Shown in pieces: positions 33,881-43,021 of a DNA stretch of 64,000 nt. The notes below the pieces were generated by a model, which saw only the letters and a program-made list of their open reading frames with translations, was not told the origin of the DNA and did no database searches. The stretch spans positions 1-64,000 of the forward strand of contig NZ_CAJYHX010000032.1 of assembly GCF_913774285.1 (NCBI RefSeq). Direction: 5' to 3'. The DNA is from an uncultured Sphingomonas sp. Lineage in GTDB: Bacteria; Pseudomonadota; Alphaproteobacteria; Sphingomonadales; Sphingomonadaceae. Every line of letters starts with the position of its first letter. The first letter of the stretch is position 1. The position numbers and the translations under genes are program-made.

Positions 33881-33963
33881 TTGCCAAGCGCATGGCGATC
33901 TGTTGTAACTCACCGACAACATTGTCGTGGCCAACGAGCCACCAAGAATCGGAGGAGGGGATA

Positions 33964-36900
33964 ATGCGGTCGTCATCGCGCGCGCGTCTGCGCAACATCA
34001 ACAAAATCGGATCTTTCCTGCGGGGTGCGTCGGTCACCGCGCTGTGCGTTGCGGGGATGATGGGCGCCGCCCATGCCCAAACGGCGTCGGACGATTCGCA
34101 AGCGGGCGCGACGCAGGTCGACGGGGCGCAGCAGGACCAGATCGTCGTCACCGGCATCCGCGCCAGCCTCGCCACCGCCCAGTCGATCAAGCGCAATTCG
34201 GACACGGTGGTCGACGCTATCACCTCGCAGGACATCGGCTCGCTGCCCGACCGCTCGGTCACCGAAGCGCTGCAGCGCGTGCCCGGCGTGTCGATCAATC
34301 GTTTCGCCGGCTCGAACGACCCGGATCACTTCTCGGTCGAAGGCTCGGGCGTCGCGGTGCGCGGCCTCACCTTCGTCCGCTCGGAATTCAACGGCCGCAC
34401 CGCATTTGCGGCCGGCGTCGGCGGTCAGGCACTGAACTTCGCCGACGTGCCGTCCGAACTGCTCGGCTCGGTGATCGTCGCCAAAAACACGACGGCGGAC
34501 ATGATCGAGGGCGGCCTTGCCGGCACGGTCAACCTCAACACCCGCAAGCCGTTCGATCGCACCGGGCTGCATGCCGCCATGAGCCTCGAGGCCAATTATG
34601 GCGACATGCGCAAGAAGTGGACGCCGACGATCTCGGGGCTGATCTCCAACACCTGGGATACCGGCATCGGCCGCTTCGGCCTGCTCGCCAGCGGCGCCTT
34701 CTCGCAGATCAAGAGCCGGTCGGACGGCATCCAGGTCGCCAACTACCAGACGCGCGACAACACGCTGGTCAATGCGGCGAATACGAACGGCACGCTCGTC
34801 TGCCGCAATCCGCTGCCCTCGTCGACCGACACGACCAGGCTTCCCGCCGCCAATGCGCCCTGCGGCACCGCCAGCGGCGCTGGCGCGGATGGATTCGCCG
34901 ATTTCGCCCGCTCGCGGGTGGCGCCTGCGGGCGGCCAGTTCCGCACCCAGGAATTCAACCGCAAGCGCGACGGCATGTCGCTGGCGGCGCAGTTCGAATC
35001 GATCGATCATCGGACGACGCTGACCGCAGAATATGTCCGCTCGCACACGACGCAGGAGTGGAGCGAATACACGTTCGAGACCGCGCCGGATCTCGCCGAA
35101 TACACCACCTATCCAAAGGGCTGCCTGCAGAACTCGAACGGCCCGAACACCATTCCGGCCGATGGCAGCGCAGGTTCGGCAACCTCGCGCGCCGAGTGCC
35201 CGGTCGGCCAGTTCAAGGACTTCGCCTACGACGCCAACGGGCTGTTCCAGTCGGGCTATATCGTCAACACCAGCAATGGCTGGCGCGGCGATCCGAGCAC
35301 GTCGCCCTATGTGCCGATCGGCGGCCTCCAGCAGTCGCTGGCACGGCGCCAGTCGCGCGAGGAGACGCTCAACCAGGACTGGAGCTTGCGGCTCAAGACC
35401 GACCTGACCGATCGCCTGACGGTGACGCTCGACGGCCAGGTCGCCAAGTCGCACCGCCAGCAGCTCGACTTCTCGGTGTTCGGCTCGAGCTTCGCCGACC
35501 AGGAGCTCGACATTTCGGGCAAGATCCCGTCGGTGACGCCGCACAAGCCGCAATATCTCGGCTATAACTGGTCGACCCCGAACGCCGCGCTCGCGAGCGC
35601 GACCGATGCGCAATATTTCAACGACCCCCGCTTCCAGTTCTGGCGGGCGGCGATGGACCATTTCGAGGACAGCACCGGCACGCAATATGCGTTCCAGGGC
35701 GATGTGGAATACAAGTTCGACGAGGATTCCTTCCTTCGCCGGGTGAAGTTCGGCGCGCGCTACCAGGACCGCGATCAGACCGTCCGCTACTCCACCTATA
35801 ACTGGGGCATGCTGAGCGAGACCTGGTCGGGCTCGCGGCCGGTCAACTTCTCGGACACGCCGGCGAGCATGGCGACTCGCTACAACTTCCCGAACTTCTT
35901 CCGCGGCCAGACCGCGGGCCCGCCGGGCGCCTTCTATTATGGCGGCGACATGATCCGCGGCTATGACCAGGCGGTGAAGGACTTCCAGGCGGTCCAGGCG
36001 ATCGCCACCGGCCTCGGCGCGTCGCCGACCTGGGTTCCCGCCTCCGGACGCGCACGCGCGGTCGCGGGCACGCCTTATCTTCCGTCGGAAATCCAGCCGG
36101 TCAGCCAGCTGGACACGGCCGCCTATGGCATGGCGAGCTTCGGTTCGGACACGCTGTTCGGCACGGTGCGCTTCTCGGGCAATGTCGGCCTGCGCTGGGT
36201 ACGCAGCAATGTCCGCTCGGAAGGCCGGATCGGCGTGCCGAGCCAGGCGGAGCTGAACATCCTCGAACCCTATGCGACCCGCTGCGCCCTGACAGTGCCG
36301 CCAAACGCCCCGCCGGGCACCCAGCCGCAGCCGCAGGGCGGCGTCTGCACGCTCGGGCCGACGGGCTATGCGCAGCTGCAGCAGTTCGCCGGCGCCGGCT
36401 TCGACAATTTCGATGCCGCCAAGACCAGCTACAGCTATCTTCTGCCCAGCGTGAACCTCAAGTTCGGGCTTTCGGATACGCTACTTCTGCGTCTGGCGGG
36501 CTCGAAGGTGCTGACTCGGCCCGACAATGCGAACATCCGCAACTTCCTGAGCATCGGCCTGGGCACCAGCGGCGAGCTGACCGCGACGACGGGCAACCCC
36601 TATCTGCGTCCGGCGACCGCCTGGCAGTTCGACGCCAGCCTGGAATGGTATTTCGCCAGCGTCGGCTCGCTGACGCTGAACGGCTTCTACAAGGCGATCG
36701 ACGGCTTCTTCTATCAGAAGGTGACCAACCGCTCGCTGACCAGCAATGGCGTGACCAAGGACGTGTTCGTCCGCGGACCTGCCAATTATGAAGGTACCGG
36801 CAAGATCAAGGGCTTCGAGCTCGCCTATCAGCAGACTTATGAATTCCTGCCCGGTCCGCTCAAGGGGCTCGGCATCTCGGCCAACTACACGTTCATCGAC

Positions 36901-37323
36901 AGCTCGGGCCTGCCCAACAGCTTCCTGAATGGGGGTTCGCCGTCGAACGTCTCGACGGTGACGCCGTCGGGCAACCTGCCGCTTGAGCAATTGTCGAAGC
37001 ACAATGTGAACGCAGCGGTGTTCTACGAACGCAGCGGCATCTCGGTGCGCGCGGCCTATAATTGGCGCTCGCGCTTCCTGCTGACCGCATCGGACGTGAT
37101 CTTCCCCTATTTCTCGATCTTCAACGAGCCGGTGGGGACGCTCGACGCATCCCTGTTCGTCAACTTGACCAAGGACGTCAAGATCGGCGTGCAGGGGGTG
37201 AACCTGACGAACACGATCACCAAGACGACCCAGGCCTATACCGGCGACCCGAAGGACCTGGCACCACGCTCCTACTTCATGAACGATCGTCGCTTCTCGT
37301 TCATCCTGCGCGGCAGTTTCTGA
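33964..37323 (+). CDS. TonB-dependent outer-membrane receptor
   Basis: A 1,119-residue receptor. Signal peptide 'LRGASVTALCVAGMMGAAHA', then the N-terminal 'DQIVVTGIRASLATAQSIKR' TonB-box-like start and plug domain ('AITSQDIGSLPDRSVTEALQ', 'RVPGVSINRF', 'GGLAGTVNLNTRKPF'). A large 22-strand barrel follows, ending 'RRFSFILRGSF' with terminal Phe. This type imports oligosaccharides in Caulobacter and sphingomonads. GGAGGAGGGG directly before ATG 33964 is an unusually strong ribosome-binding site and fixes the start. The size, the divergent halogenase operon and nearby glycosidases suggest carbohydrate or glycoconjugate uptake (inference). Confidence 0.95.
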   Translation: MRSSSRARLRNINKIGSFLRGASVTALCVAGMMGAAHAQTASDDSQAGATQVDGAQQDQIVVTGIRASLATAQSIKRNSDTVVDAITSQDIGSLPDRSVTEALQRVPGVSINRFAGSNDPDHFSVEGSGVAVRGLTFVRSEFNGRTAFAAGVGGQALNFADVPSELLGSVIVAKNTTADMIEGGLAGTVNLNTRKPFDRTGLHAAMSLEANYGDMRKKWTPTISGLISNTWDTGIGRFGLLASGAFSQIKSRSDGIQVANYQTRDNTLVNAANTNGTLVCRNPLPSSTDTTRLPAANAPCGTASGAGADGFADFARSRVAPAGGQFRTQEFNRKRDGMSLAAQFESIDHRTTLTAEYVRSHTTQEWSEYTFETAPDLAEYTTYPKGCLQNSNGPNTIPADGSAGSATSRAECPVGQFKDFAYDANGLFQSGYIVNTSNGWRGDPSTSPYVPIGGLQQSLARRQSREETLNQDWSLRLKTDLTDRLTVTLDGQVAKSHRQQLDFSVFGSSFADQELDISGKIPSVTPHKPQYLGYNWSTPNAALASATDAQYFNDPRFQFWRAAMDHFEDSTGTQYAFQGDVEYKFDEDSFLRRVKFGARYQDRDQTVRYSTYNWGMLSETWSGSRPVNFSDTPASMATRYNFPNFFRGQTAGPPGAFYYGGDMIRGYDQAVKDFQAVQAIATGLGASPTWVPASGRARAVAGTPYLPSEIQPVSQLDTAAYGMASFGSDTLFGTVRFSGNVGLRWVRSNVRSEGRIGVPSQAELNILEPYATRCALTVPPNAPPGTQPQPQGGVCTLGPTGYAQLQQFAGAGFDNFDAAKTSYSYLLPSVNLKFGLSDTLLLRLAGSKVLTRPDNANIRNFLSIGLGTSGELTATTGNPYLRPATAWQFDASLEWYFASVGSLTLNGFYKAIDGFFYQKVTNRSLTSNGVTKDVFVRGPANYEGTGKIKGFELAYQQTYEFLPGPLKGLGISANYTFIDSSGLPNSFLNGGSPSNVSTVTPSGNLPLEQLSKHNVNAAVFYERSGISVRAAYNWRSRFLLTASDVIFPYFSIFNEPVGTLDASLFVNLTKDVKIGVQGVNLTNTITKTTQAYTGDPKDLAPRSYFMNDRRFSFILRGSF

Positions 37324-37330
37324 GGATAAG

Positions 37331-37355
37331 AGGGGCTCGGCGACCGCCGGGCCCC
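37331..37355. terminator. Bidirectional terminator after the receptor
   Basis: AGGGGCTCGGC-GACC-GCCGGGCCCCT, an 11-bp stem with one mismatch, between the convergent receptor and esterase genes. Confidence 0.6.
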
Positions 37356-37384
37356 TCCGACCCGTCTGCACGGCGGGCAGGTGC

Positions 37385-38341
37385 TTACTTGGCGGGTGCT
37401 TCCGCCGACGGATAGCCCCAGATCCAGCGCAACACTTCCGGCAGCAACGCGCCGCCTTCCGCATCCGAATGCCCGCCCGCGGTCCAGGCATGGCGGATCT
37501 CGTAGCGCGGTCCCGGCCGTCTTTCGGCTTCGGCATGCGCATTTGCCCATTCGAGGCTCTTGAGCATCTGCTGGTTGGCGAGGAACCAGTTGCCGTGCTC
37601 GTTGTCGAGATCCTCGCGGCCGTCCTGCAGGAACACCCGCAGCGGCCGGATCGGGCTCTTTCGGATCAACCCCGGATAGATATCGCCGCCATAGCGGATC
37701 GGTGTGCCGTCCGCGCCGAGGGTGAGGCCGATCGAGGTGTAGCTGCCGATGCAGCTGATGACGTTGCCGAACGCCTCGGGATGGCGCCACGCCAGGGTCC
37801 AGGAGGCAATCGCGCCGCTGGAGGTGCCGCCAACCGCGCGCCGCTTCGGATCGGCCGAGAAGCGCCAGCGCCGCGCCACTGCAGGGAGCAGCTCGTCCAG
37901 CGTCATCCGCGCATAAGCATCGGACAATGAGTCATATTCCTCGACCCGGTGGTCGGGGTTCTGCATGCCGAGCGTGTCGGGATAGTGTGCCGAGCGATTG
38001 CCGGGAGTGACGAATACGCCGAGCGTCGCCGGGATGGCGCCCTGCGCGATCAGCGCATCCAACACCGCCGGCACCTTGAGCGCGCCATTGGGGTTGGTCG
38101 CGCGCTGGCCATCCTGGAAGAGCAGCAGATTGGGCGGCCGCGCGGGATCATAGCCGGCCGGGACATAGACCCAGTAGCGCCGCACCGTGCCGGGATAGAC
38201 GCGGGATTGCAGCTCGAACGGCCCCTCCAGGCGGCCGCGGAGCGGCGCGGCGGCGGTCGCTTGCGGCGACTTGGTGATCGCGGGCGCTGCCACTGCCATC
38301 AACGCGCCGGCGAGGAGGAGGAGGAGGGGCGAACGGATCAT
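37385..38341 (-). CDS. Secreted esterase of the enterochelin/feruloyl-esterase (CE1-like) fold
   Basis: A 318-residue alpha/beta hydrolase with a signal peptide ('MIRSPLLLLLAGALMAVAAP'). The domain begins 'RRYWVYVPAGYDP', has nucleophile Ser in 'VGGTSSGAIASW' (~residue 178), Asp in 'LQDGREDLDN' and His in 'TAGGHSDAEG'. The fold is that of IroE/CE1 esterases, which remove feruloyl or acetyl groups from arabinoxylan or hydrolyse siderophore esters. Near a receptor and GH43 genes the polysaccharide role is favoured. ATG 38341 overlaps the exonuclease stop (ATGA). Confidence 0.85.
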   Translation of the reverse strand: MIRSPLLLLLAGALMAVAAPAITKSPQATAAAPLRGRLEGPFELQSRVYPGTVRRYWVYVPAGYDPARPPNLLLFQDGQRATNPNGALKVPAVLDALIAQGAIPATLGVFVTPGNRSAHYPDTLGMQNPDHRVEEYDSLSDAYARMTLDELLPAVARRWRFSADPKRRAVGGTSSGAIASWTLAWRHPEAFGNVISCIGSYTSIGLTLGADGTPIRYGGDIYPGLIRKSPIRPLRVFLQDGREDLDNEHGNWFLANQQMLKSLEWANAHAEAERRPGPRYEIRHAWTAGGHSDAEGGALLPEVLRWIWGYPSAEAPAK

Positions 38342-38892
38342 GTTTTGTCTCCCGCGAGATGCGCGGCCGCAGCCGCCCGTACGGCAAGCCAGCGATTGCG
38401 CTCTTCCTCCGCATCGGCGAGCGCCCGATGGGCAGGCGGCGCGCGATCCCGCATGTCGGCATGGACCAGCAGATCCTCGATCGTGGCGTCGAGCAGCGCC
38501 GGCGGCACCTGGCCGTCCAGCACGGCGCGCGCCGCCTCGCGCCACGCCGCCTCGGTATCGCGCAGCCGCAGGCTGTGGCGCGGCAGCCCGGCGGCGCGGA
38601 GCAACGTGCTCAGCCATTTGCCGTCCCAGCTGGGCGCGCTGGCCAGCAGATCATGGCCGATCAGCACTTCGACCATCCGCCGCGCCACCGCCTCGTGCGG
38701 CTCCCCTTCCGCGAGCAAGGTCGCGCGGGGGATGTGGTGGATCGCCTCGGCGGCAGGGTCCCAGTCGTTCCAGTCGGGGGCGGGGCGAATGAGATGCGCC
38801 TCGGAGCGGCCGTCCTCGAAGACCCACGCCACTTCGATCGGGTAGCTGCGCTTGCCCAGCGACGAGGCCTCGAAGTCCAGAAATACCAGCAT
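38338..38892 (-). CDS. 3'-5' exonuclease-like DEDD protein
   Basis: A 184-residue protein starting 'MLVFLDFEASSLGKRSYPIE' with the first DEDD acids (D-F-E). 'VLIGHDLLASAPSWDGKWL' fits the second Asp region, and 'RAPPAHRALADAEEE' the final His-x-x-x-x-Asp of a DEDDh exonuclease such as RNase T/DnaQ-like. Members trim RNA or DNA 3' ends. ATG 38892 is chosen because upstream codons overlap unrelated sequence. Coupling to an extracellular esterase gene is odd and may be an accident of compaction. Confidence 0.8.
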   Translation of the reverse strand: MLVFLDFEASSLGKRSYPIEVAWVFEDGRSEAHLIRPAPDWNDWDPAAEAIHHIPRATLLAEGEPHEAVARRMVEVLIGHDLLASAPSWDGKWLSTLLRAAGLPRHSLRLRDTEAAWREAARAVLDGQVPPALLDATIEDLLVHADMRDRAPPAHRALADAEEERNRWLAVRAAAAAHLAGDKT

Positions 38893-38941
38893 GGCCGCGA
38901 TAACGACAGCGAAGCGCCTCGACTTCAAGGATTTTCGTCGC

Positions 38942-39610
38942 TCAGCGAAGCCGGATCGACAGCTCCACCTCGTCATTGAACGGCATCGACATATAGCCGC
39001 CCGCGACATTGCCGACCCGTTCGAGATAGTCGGGGCAATGATCGACATTGTCGGCGATCAGGATCGCGCCTTGGCGGAGACGCGGCTCCAGCAGGTCGAG
39101 AATGTCGGCATACAGCGCCTTGGCGCCGTCGAGCAGCACCAGGTCGATCGTTTCCGGCAGGTTGGCGGCCAGCGTCTGCAGCGCGTCGCCTGCGCGGAAA
39201 TCGACTAGGTCGGCGAGCCCGGCTTCGGCGAGGTTCGCCTTGGCGCGGTCGATCTTCGAGGGTTCGAATTCGGTCGCGATCACCCGCCCGCCGCCATTGT
39301 CGCGCAGTGCCGCGGCGAGGTGCAGCGTCGAGATCCCGAACGAGGTGCCGAATTCGACGATGGTGCGCGCGTTCGTCGCACGGCCCAGCATGTAGAGCAG
39401 GGTGCCGACGGCCGGTGAGACGGGGAGGGCAAAATCGCCGAGCCGGCTGTAGAGGGCGACATAGTCGGTCTTGCTGCGCAGCAGGCGGCGCTGCTCCTCG
39501 CCGCTGATGCCGGCAAAGGCGGACGCGAGTGCCGGCGGGTTCGCCTCGGCTTCGGCAAACAGGCGTGCGAGCAGGGGCGCCACGGGGGCGCTGGAAAGCG
39601 TGGTCGTCAT
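38942..39610 (-). CDS. Class I SAM-dependent O-methyltransferase
   Basis: A 222-residue protein of the COG4122 (catechol-type) O-methyltransferase group: 'YMLGRATNARTIVEFGTSFG' holds the SAM-binding glycine loop, 'VIATEFEPSKIDRAKANLAE' the acidic residue after strand 2, and 'LVLLDGAKALYADIL' the metal-binding Asp region. Start ATG 39610. It is divergent from the TetR gene at 39705 (94 bp), which probably regulates it. Substrate unknown; small phenolics are typical. Confidence 0.88.
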   Translation of the reverse strand: MTTTLSSAPVAPLLARLFAEAEANPPALASAFAGISGEEQRRLLRSKTDYVALYSRLGDFALPVSPAVGTLLYMLGRATNARTIVEFGTSFGISTLHLAAALRDNGGGRVIATEFEPSKIDRAKANLAEAGLADLVDFRAGDALQTLAANLPETIDLVLLDGAKALYADILDLLEPRLRQGAILIADNVDHCPDYLERVGNVAGGYMSMPFNDEVELSIRLR

Positions 39611-39704
39611 GGGGATGTGCTCCGGTGACCGGCGGGAACTTGCCGGCACCCGCAAAATACGACTAATCCGTCAGCTTCGCCTATTCGCATTGCCGAGGAT
39701 CCGC

Positions 39705-40343
39705 ATGGCCGCCGCCCGAACCCCGCCGATTCACGCGCGAAAAAGCCCGAAACAGCAGCGTGCGACCCAGCTGATCGAGGCGGTGCTCGAAGCCGCTGTT
39801 CAGGTTTTGACGACCGAGGGCGCGCAGCGTTTCACCACCGCCCGAGTCGCCGAGCGGGCGGGGGTGAGCGTCGGCTCGCTCTACCAATATTTCCCCAACA
39901 AGGCGGCGATCCTGTTCCGGCTGCAGGCGGACGAATGGCGTCGTACCACCGCGCTGCTCTCGGGAATCCTCGAGCAACGGGACGTGCCGCCACCGACGCG
40001 GCTGCGGCGGCTGGTCCACGCCTTTGTCCGCTCGGAATGCGAGGAGGCGGCGATTCGCACCGCGCTGGCGGACGCCGCGCCGCTCTATCGCGACGCGCCC
40101 GAAGCGGTGACGGCAAAGGGGGAGGCGGCGCGGATCTACCATGCGTTCGTCGAGGAAGCGCTGCCCGACGTGCCCGAAGCCGCGCGTCACTTGGCGGGCG
40201 ACCTGATCAAGATGACGCTCGGCCAGGTCGGCGCCAGCTTCTCCGCCACGCCGCGCAGCGAGGCGGAGATCCTCACCTGGTCGGACGCGATGGCCGATAT
40301 GTTCCTCGCATATCTGAGCGCGTTAGGCGGCGAAACCGATTAA
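39705..40343 (+). CDS. TetR-family transcriptional regulator
   Basis: A 212-residue regulator with the TetR helix-turn-helix at residues ~20-65 ('LIEAVLEAAVQVLTTEGAQR', 'VAERAGVSVGSLYQYFPNKA'). The C-terminal ~145 residues are the helical ligand domain. The divergent O-methyltransferase is the natural target. A longer frame from 39471 is antisense to that gene and rejected. It is followed after 10 bp by a co-directional DUF1810 gene, so the two may share a transcript. Confidence 0.93.
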   Translation: MAAARTPPIHARKSPKQQRATQLIEAVLEAAVQVLTTEGAQRFTTARVAERAGVSVGSLYQYFPNKAAILFRLQADEWRRTTALLSGILEQRDVPPPTRLRRLVHAFVRSECEEAAIRTALADAAPLYRDAPEAVTAKGEAARIYHAFVEEALPDVPEAARHLAGDLIKMTLGQVGASFSATPRSEAEILTWSDAMADMFLAYLSALGGETD

Positions 40344-40353
40344 GGTGACCGCG

Positions 40354-40785
40354 ATGACCGACCCTCACGACCTCGACCGATTCGTCGCCGCGCAGGACGG
40401 CAGCTACGAAACCGCCCTCGCCGAAATCCGCCGCGGTGCGAAGCGCAGCCACTGGATGTGGTACGTCTTCCCGCAGATTGCGGGGCTGGGCCGGAGCGCG
40501 ATGGCGCAGCGCTACGCCATTGCGTCGCTGGCAGAAGCGCGGGCCTATCTGGAGCATCCGCTGCTCGGGTCCCGGCTGCGCGACTGCGTGTCGGCGCTGC
40601 AGGACCTGACGAGCGGGACCGCGGAATCCGTGTTCGGCGAGATCGACGCGATCAAGCTGCGCTCGTCGCTGACGCTGTTCGAAGCCGCCGGTGCGGGGCC
40701 GCTGTTCGCCGCCGCGCTGGACCGCTGGTTCGGCGGCACCCGCGATCCGGCGACGCTGGCGATCCTCGAACGGGACGCCGGCTAA
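40354..40785 (+). CDS. DUF1810-family protein
   Basis: A 143-residue protein 'MTDPHDLDRFVAAQDGSYET' with the conserved DUF1810 blocks 'AEIRRGAKRSHWMWYVFPQI', 'GLGRSAMAQRYAI', 'YLEHPLLGSRLRDC' and 'FGEIDAIKLRSSLTLF'. The family is widespread and uncharacterised. ATG 40354 is favoured over the GTG at 40345 because AAGG precedes it at suitable distance. Its TAA overlaps the stop codon of the convergent HAD gene (40782-40785). Confidence 0.88.
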   Translation: MTDPHDLDRFVAAQDGSYETALAEIRRGAKRSHWMWYVFPQIAGLGRSAMAQRYAIASLAEARAYLEHPLLGSRLRDCVSALQDLTSGTAESVFGEIDAIKLRSSLTLFEAAGAGPLFAAALDRWFGGTRDPATLAILERDAG

Positions 40786-41591
40786 GCGTCCAGCAGCGGC
40801 AGCAGGATCGTATCGATTGCCTGCGCCACCCCGTCCGCATCGCTGGCGCCGGTGACGTGCATCGCCGCCCGCCGCACGTCGTCGGGCGCCTGCCCCATCG
40901 CGATCGACAGTCCGGCCCGCCGGAACATCGGCAGGTCGTTATACTGGTCGCCGATCACCGCGACGTCCTCGAGCGCAATGCCGAGCGTCGCCGCCAGCGC
41001 GGCGATGCCATCCCCCTTGTTGGCGGTGGGGGCGGTGACGTCGAGATAATATGGCTGGGAGCGTGCGACTTCGGCCCCGTCGCCCAGCGCAGACGCCACC
41101 TCTGCCTCCAGCGCGGCGAGCATGTCATGGTGCGAGGAGACGGCGACGATCTTGTCTACCGCGTCGAGCAGCGGCGTGAAGTCGGTGCAGACGACCGGAT
41201 CCTGCGCGGAGGTGACGCACTCGCGCGGGGTGTAGTGGTCGTCGAGCCGGTCGGCATACCATTGGCCCTTGGCGAAGACCCAGCGGATCACGTCGGGCCG
41301 CGCGATCATGTCCAGCGTCCGGGCGGCCACCGGAGCGTCGAGATGCGTCGCCGACAGCACCGTGCCGTCGCGCTGCACGATCGTTCCGCCGTTGAACGCC
41401 CCGATCGGGGTGGTGAGGCCCAGCCGCTCGGCGATCCACAGCAGCCCGCTCGGCGGACGTGCGCTGATGATCGATACCGGCACGCCCGCCGCGACGAGGT
41501 GCTGCACCGCCGCCACGACCGGTGCGCCGAGAGTCTTGTCGGGGCGCACCAGCGTGCCGTCGACATCGGAGAGGAACAGGCGCAGGTTCAT
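40782..41591 (-). CDS. HAD-IIB (Cof-type) sugar-phosphate phosphatase
   Basis: A 269-residue HAD phosphatase: motif I 'FLSDVDGTLV' at residues ~6-15 (nucleophile Asp), motif II 'SIISARPPSG', Lys motif 'TANKGDGIAALAA', motif IV 'VAVIGDQYNDLPMF'. The C2-cap type and length match YbiV/Cof enzymes that hydrolyse sugar phosphates. ATG 41591 overlaps the zwf stop (ATGA), so it is the last gene of the pentose phosphate operon and may drain or proof-read sugar phosphates (inference). Confidence 0.92.
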   Translation of the reverse strand: MNLRLFLSDVDGTLVRPDKTLGAPVVAAVQHLVAAGVPVSIISARPPSGLLWIAERLGLTTPIGAFNGGTIVQRDGTVLSATHLDAPVAARTLDMIARPDVIRWVFAKGQWYADRLDDHYTPRECVTSAQDPVVCTDFTPLLDAVDKIVAVSSHHDMLAALEAEVASALGDGAEVARSQPYYLDVTAPTANKGDGIAALAATLGIALEDVAVIGDQYNDLPMFRRAGLSIAMGQAPDDVRRAAMHVTGASDADGVAQAIDTILLPLLDA

Positions 41592-43021
41592 GTGATGTCG
41601 TGCCACTTGCGGCCGTCGCGTGCGAGCAGCGCGTCGGCGGATTGGGGGCCGGTGCTGCCGGCCGGATAGTCGTCGGGTTCGCCACTGCGCCAGGCATCGA
41701 GCAGCGGCTGCACCGCGCGCCAGCCGCCTTCGATCTGGTCGGCGCGCTGGAACAGGCTCTGGTCGCCGATCAGCACGTCGTAGAGCAGCGTTTCATAGCC
41801 GGTGCGATGGCCGAGATCGAAGGCATCGGCATAGGCGAAGGCAAGGCTCGCCGGCACCATCTTCACCAGCGGACCCGGCTCCTTCACCGCCATTTCCATG
41901 GTCAGCGCTTCGTTCGGCTGGATCTGGAGGATCAGGCGGTTGGGCGGCAATTCGCTGTTCGGCGTGTTGCGGAACAGCGTGCGCGGCACCTCGCGGAAGT
42001 GGATCACGATCTCGGTGTCGCGCGCGGTCATTGCCTTCCCAGTGCGGAGATAGAAGGGCACGCCGTGCCAGCGCCAGGTCTCCACCGCGACCTTCAATGC
42101 AACATAGGTCTCGGTCCGGCTGTCCGCGGCGACGTCGGGCGTGTCGCGATAGGCCGGCACCGCCTTGCCGCCGGCCTCCCCCGCCAGATACCGGCCGCGC
42201 ACCGCGTCCTCGGGCGGGATCGGGGTGACGGCCGCGATCACCTTTGCCTTCTCGCTGCGCACCGCCTCGGCGTCGAAGCTGTTGGGCGGCTCCATCGCGA
42301 CCAGTGCGAGCAGCTGGAACAGATGGTTGGGCACCATGTCGCGCAGCGCGCCGGTCTCGTCGTAGAATTTGCCGCGGGTGCCGACGGACACCGTCTCGGC
42401 CGCGGTGATCTCGACATGGTCGACATAGCGGTTGTTCCACACCGCCTCGGTCAGCGCGTTGCCGAAGCGGGCGACGGTGATGTTCTGCACCGTTTCCTTG
42501 CCGAGGAAATGGTCGATCCGGTAGATCTGCGTCTCCTCGGCATGGGAGAGCAGCCGGGCGTTGAGCGCCTGGGCCGATTCCAGATCGGTCCCGAACGGCT
42601 TCTCGACGACAAGCCGGCGGAAGCCGTCCGCTTCGTCGAGCAGCCCGCTGGTACCGAGCTTCTCGCCGATCGGCCCGAAGAAGCTCGGCGCGGTGGCGAG
42701 GTAGAAGACCGCATTTCCCTGCAGCTGCGCCTTCAGCGTGTCGTACAGTGCATCATCGCCGAAATCGCCGCGCAGATAGGTGATGCGCTGCTCCCAGCGG
42801 CGCCACGCCGCCTCGTCCCCTTCGACGAAGCTCTTCAGCTTCTCGCGCAGCCCTGCATCATCGCTCTCGCCATGGCTGATGCCGAGCAGCGTGGTCTCGC
42901 CGTCGAGCAGCCCGTCGCGCTCGAGATGGACGAGCGCCGGCATCAGCAGGCGACTGGCGAGATCGCCCATCGCGCCGAAGATCACCAGCGTCGCGGCGGG
43001 CGCCCGCGGCGCTTCGCTCAT
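41588..43021 (-). CDS. zwf: Glucose-6-phosphate dehydrogenase
   Basis: A 477-residue enzyme converting glucose-6-phosphate and NADP+ to 6-phosphogluconolactone. The nucleotide motif is 'VIFGAMGDLASRLLMPAL', a variant of the common GASGDLTxRKL. The substrate and active-site motif 'YRIDHFLGKETVQN' is at about residue 170, with 'RWHGVPFYLRTGKAM' near 335. ATG 43021 overlaps the gnd stop (ATGA). The variant coenzyme motif may reflect altered NAD/NADP preference (inference). Confidence 0.95.
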   Translation of the reverse strand: MSEAPRAPAATLVIFGAMGDLASRLLMPALVHLERDGLLDGETTLLGISHGESDDAGLREKLKSFVEGDEAAWRRWEQRITYLRGDFGDDALYDTLKAQLQGNAVFYLATAPSFFGPIGEKLGTSGLLDEADGFRRLVVEKPFGTDLESAQALNARLLSHAEETQIYRIDHFLGKETVQNITVARFGNALTEAVWNNRYVDHVEITAAETVSVGTRGKFYDETGALRDMVPNHLFQLLALVAMEPPNSFDAEAVRSEKAKVIAAVTPIPPEDAVRGRYLAGEAGGKAVPAYRDTPDVAADSRTETYVALKVAVETWRWHGVPFYLRTGKAMTARDTEIVIHFREVPRTLFRNTPNSELPPNRLILQIQPNEALTMEMAVKEPGPLVKMVPASLAFAYADAFDLGHRTGYETLLYDVLIGDQSLFQRADQIEGGWRAVQPLLDAWRSGEPDDYPAGSTGPQSADALLARDGRKWHDIT

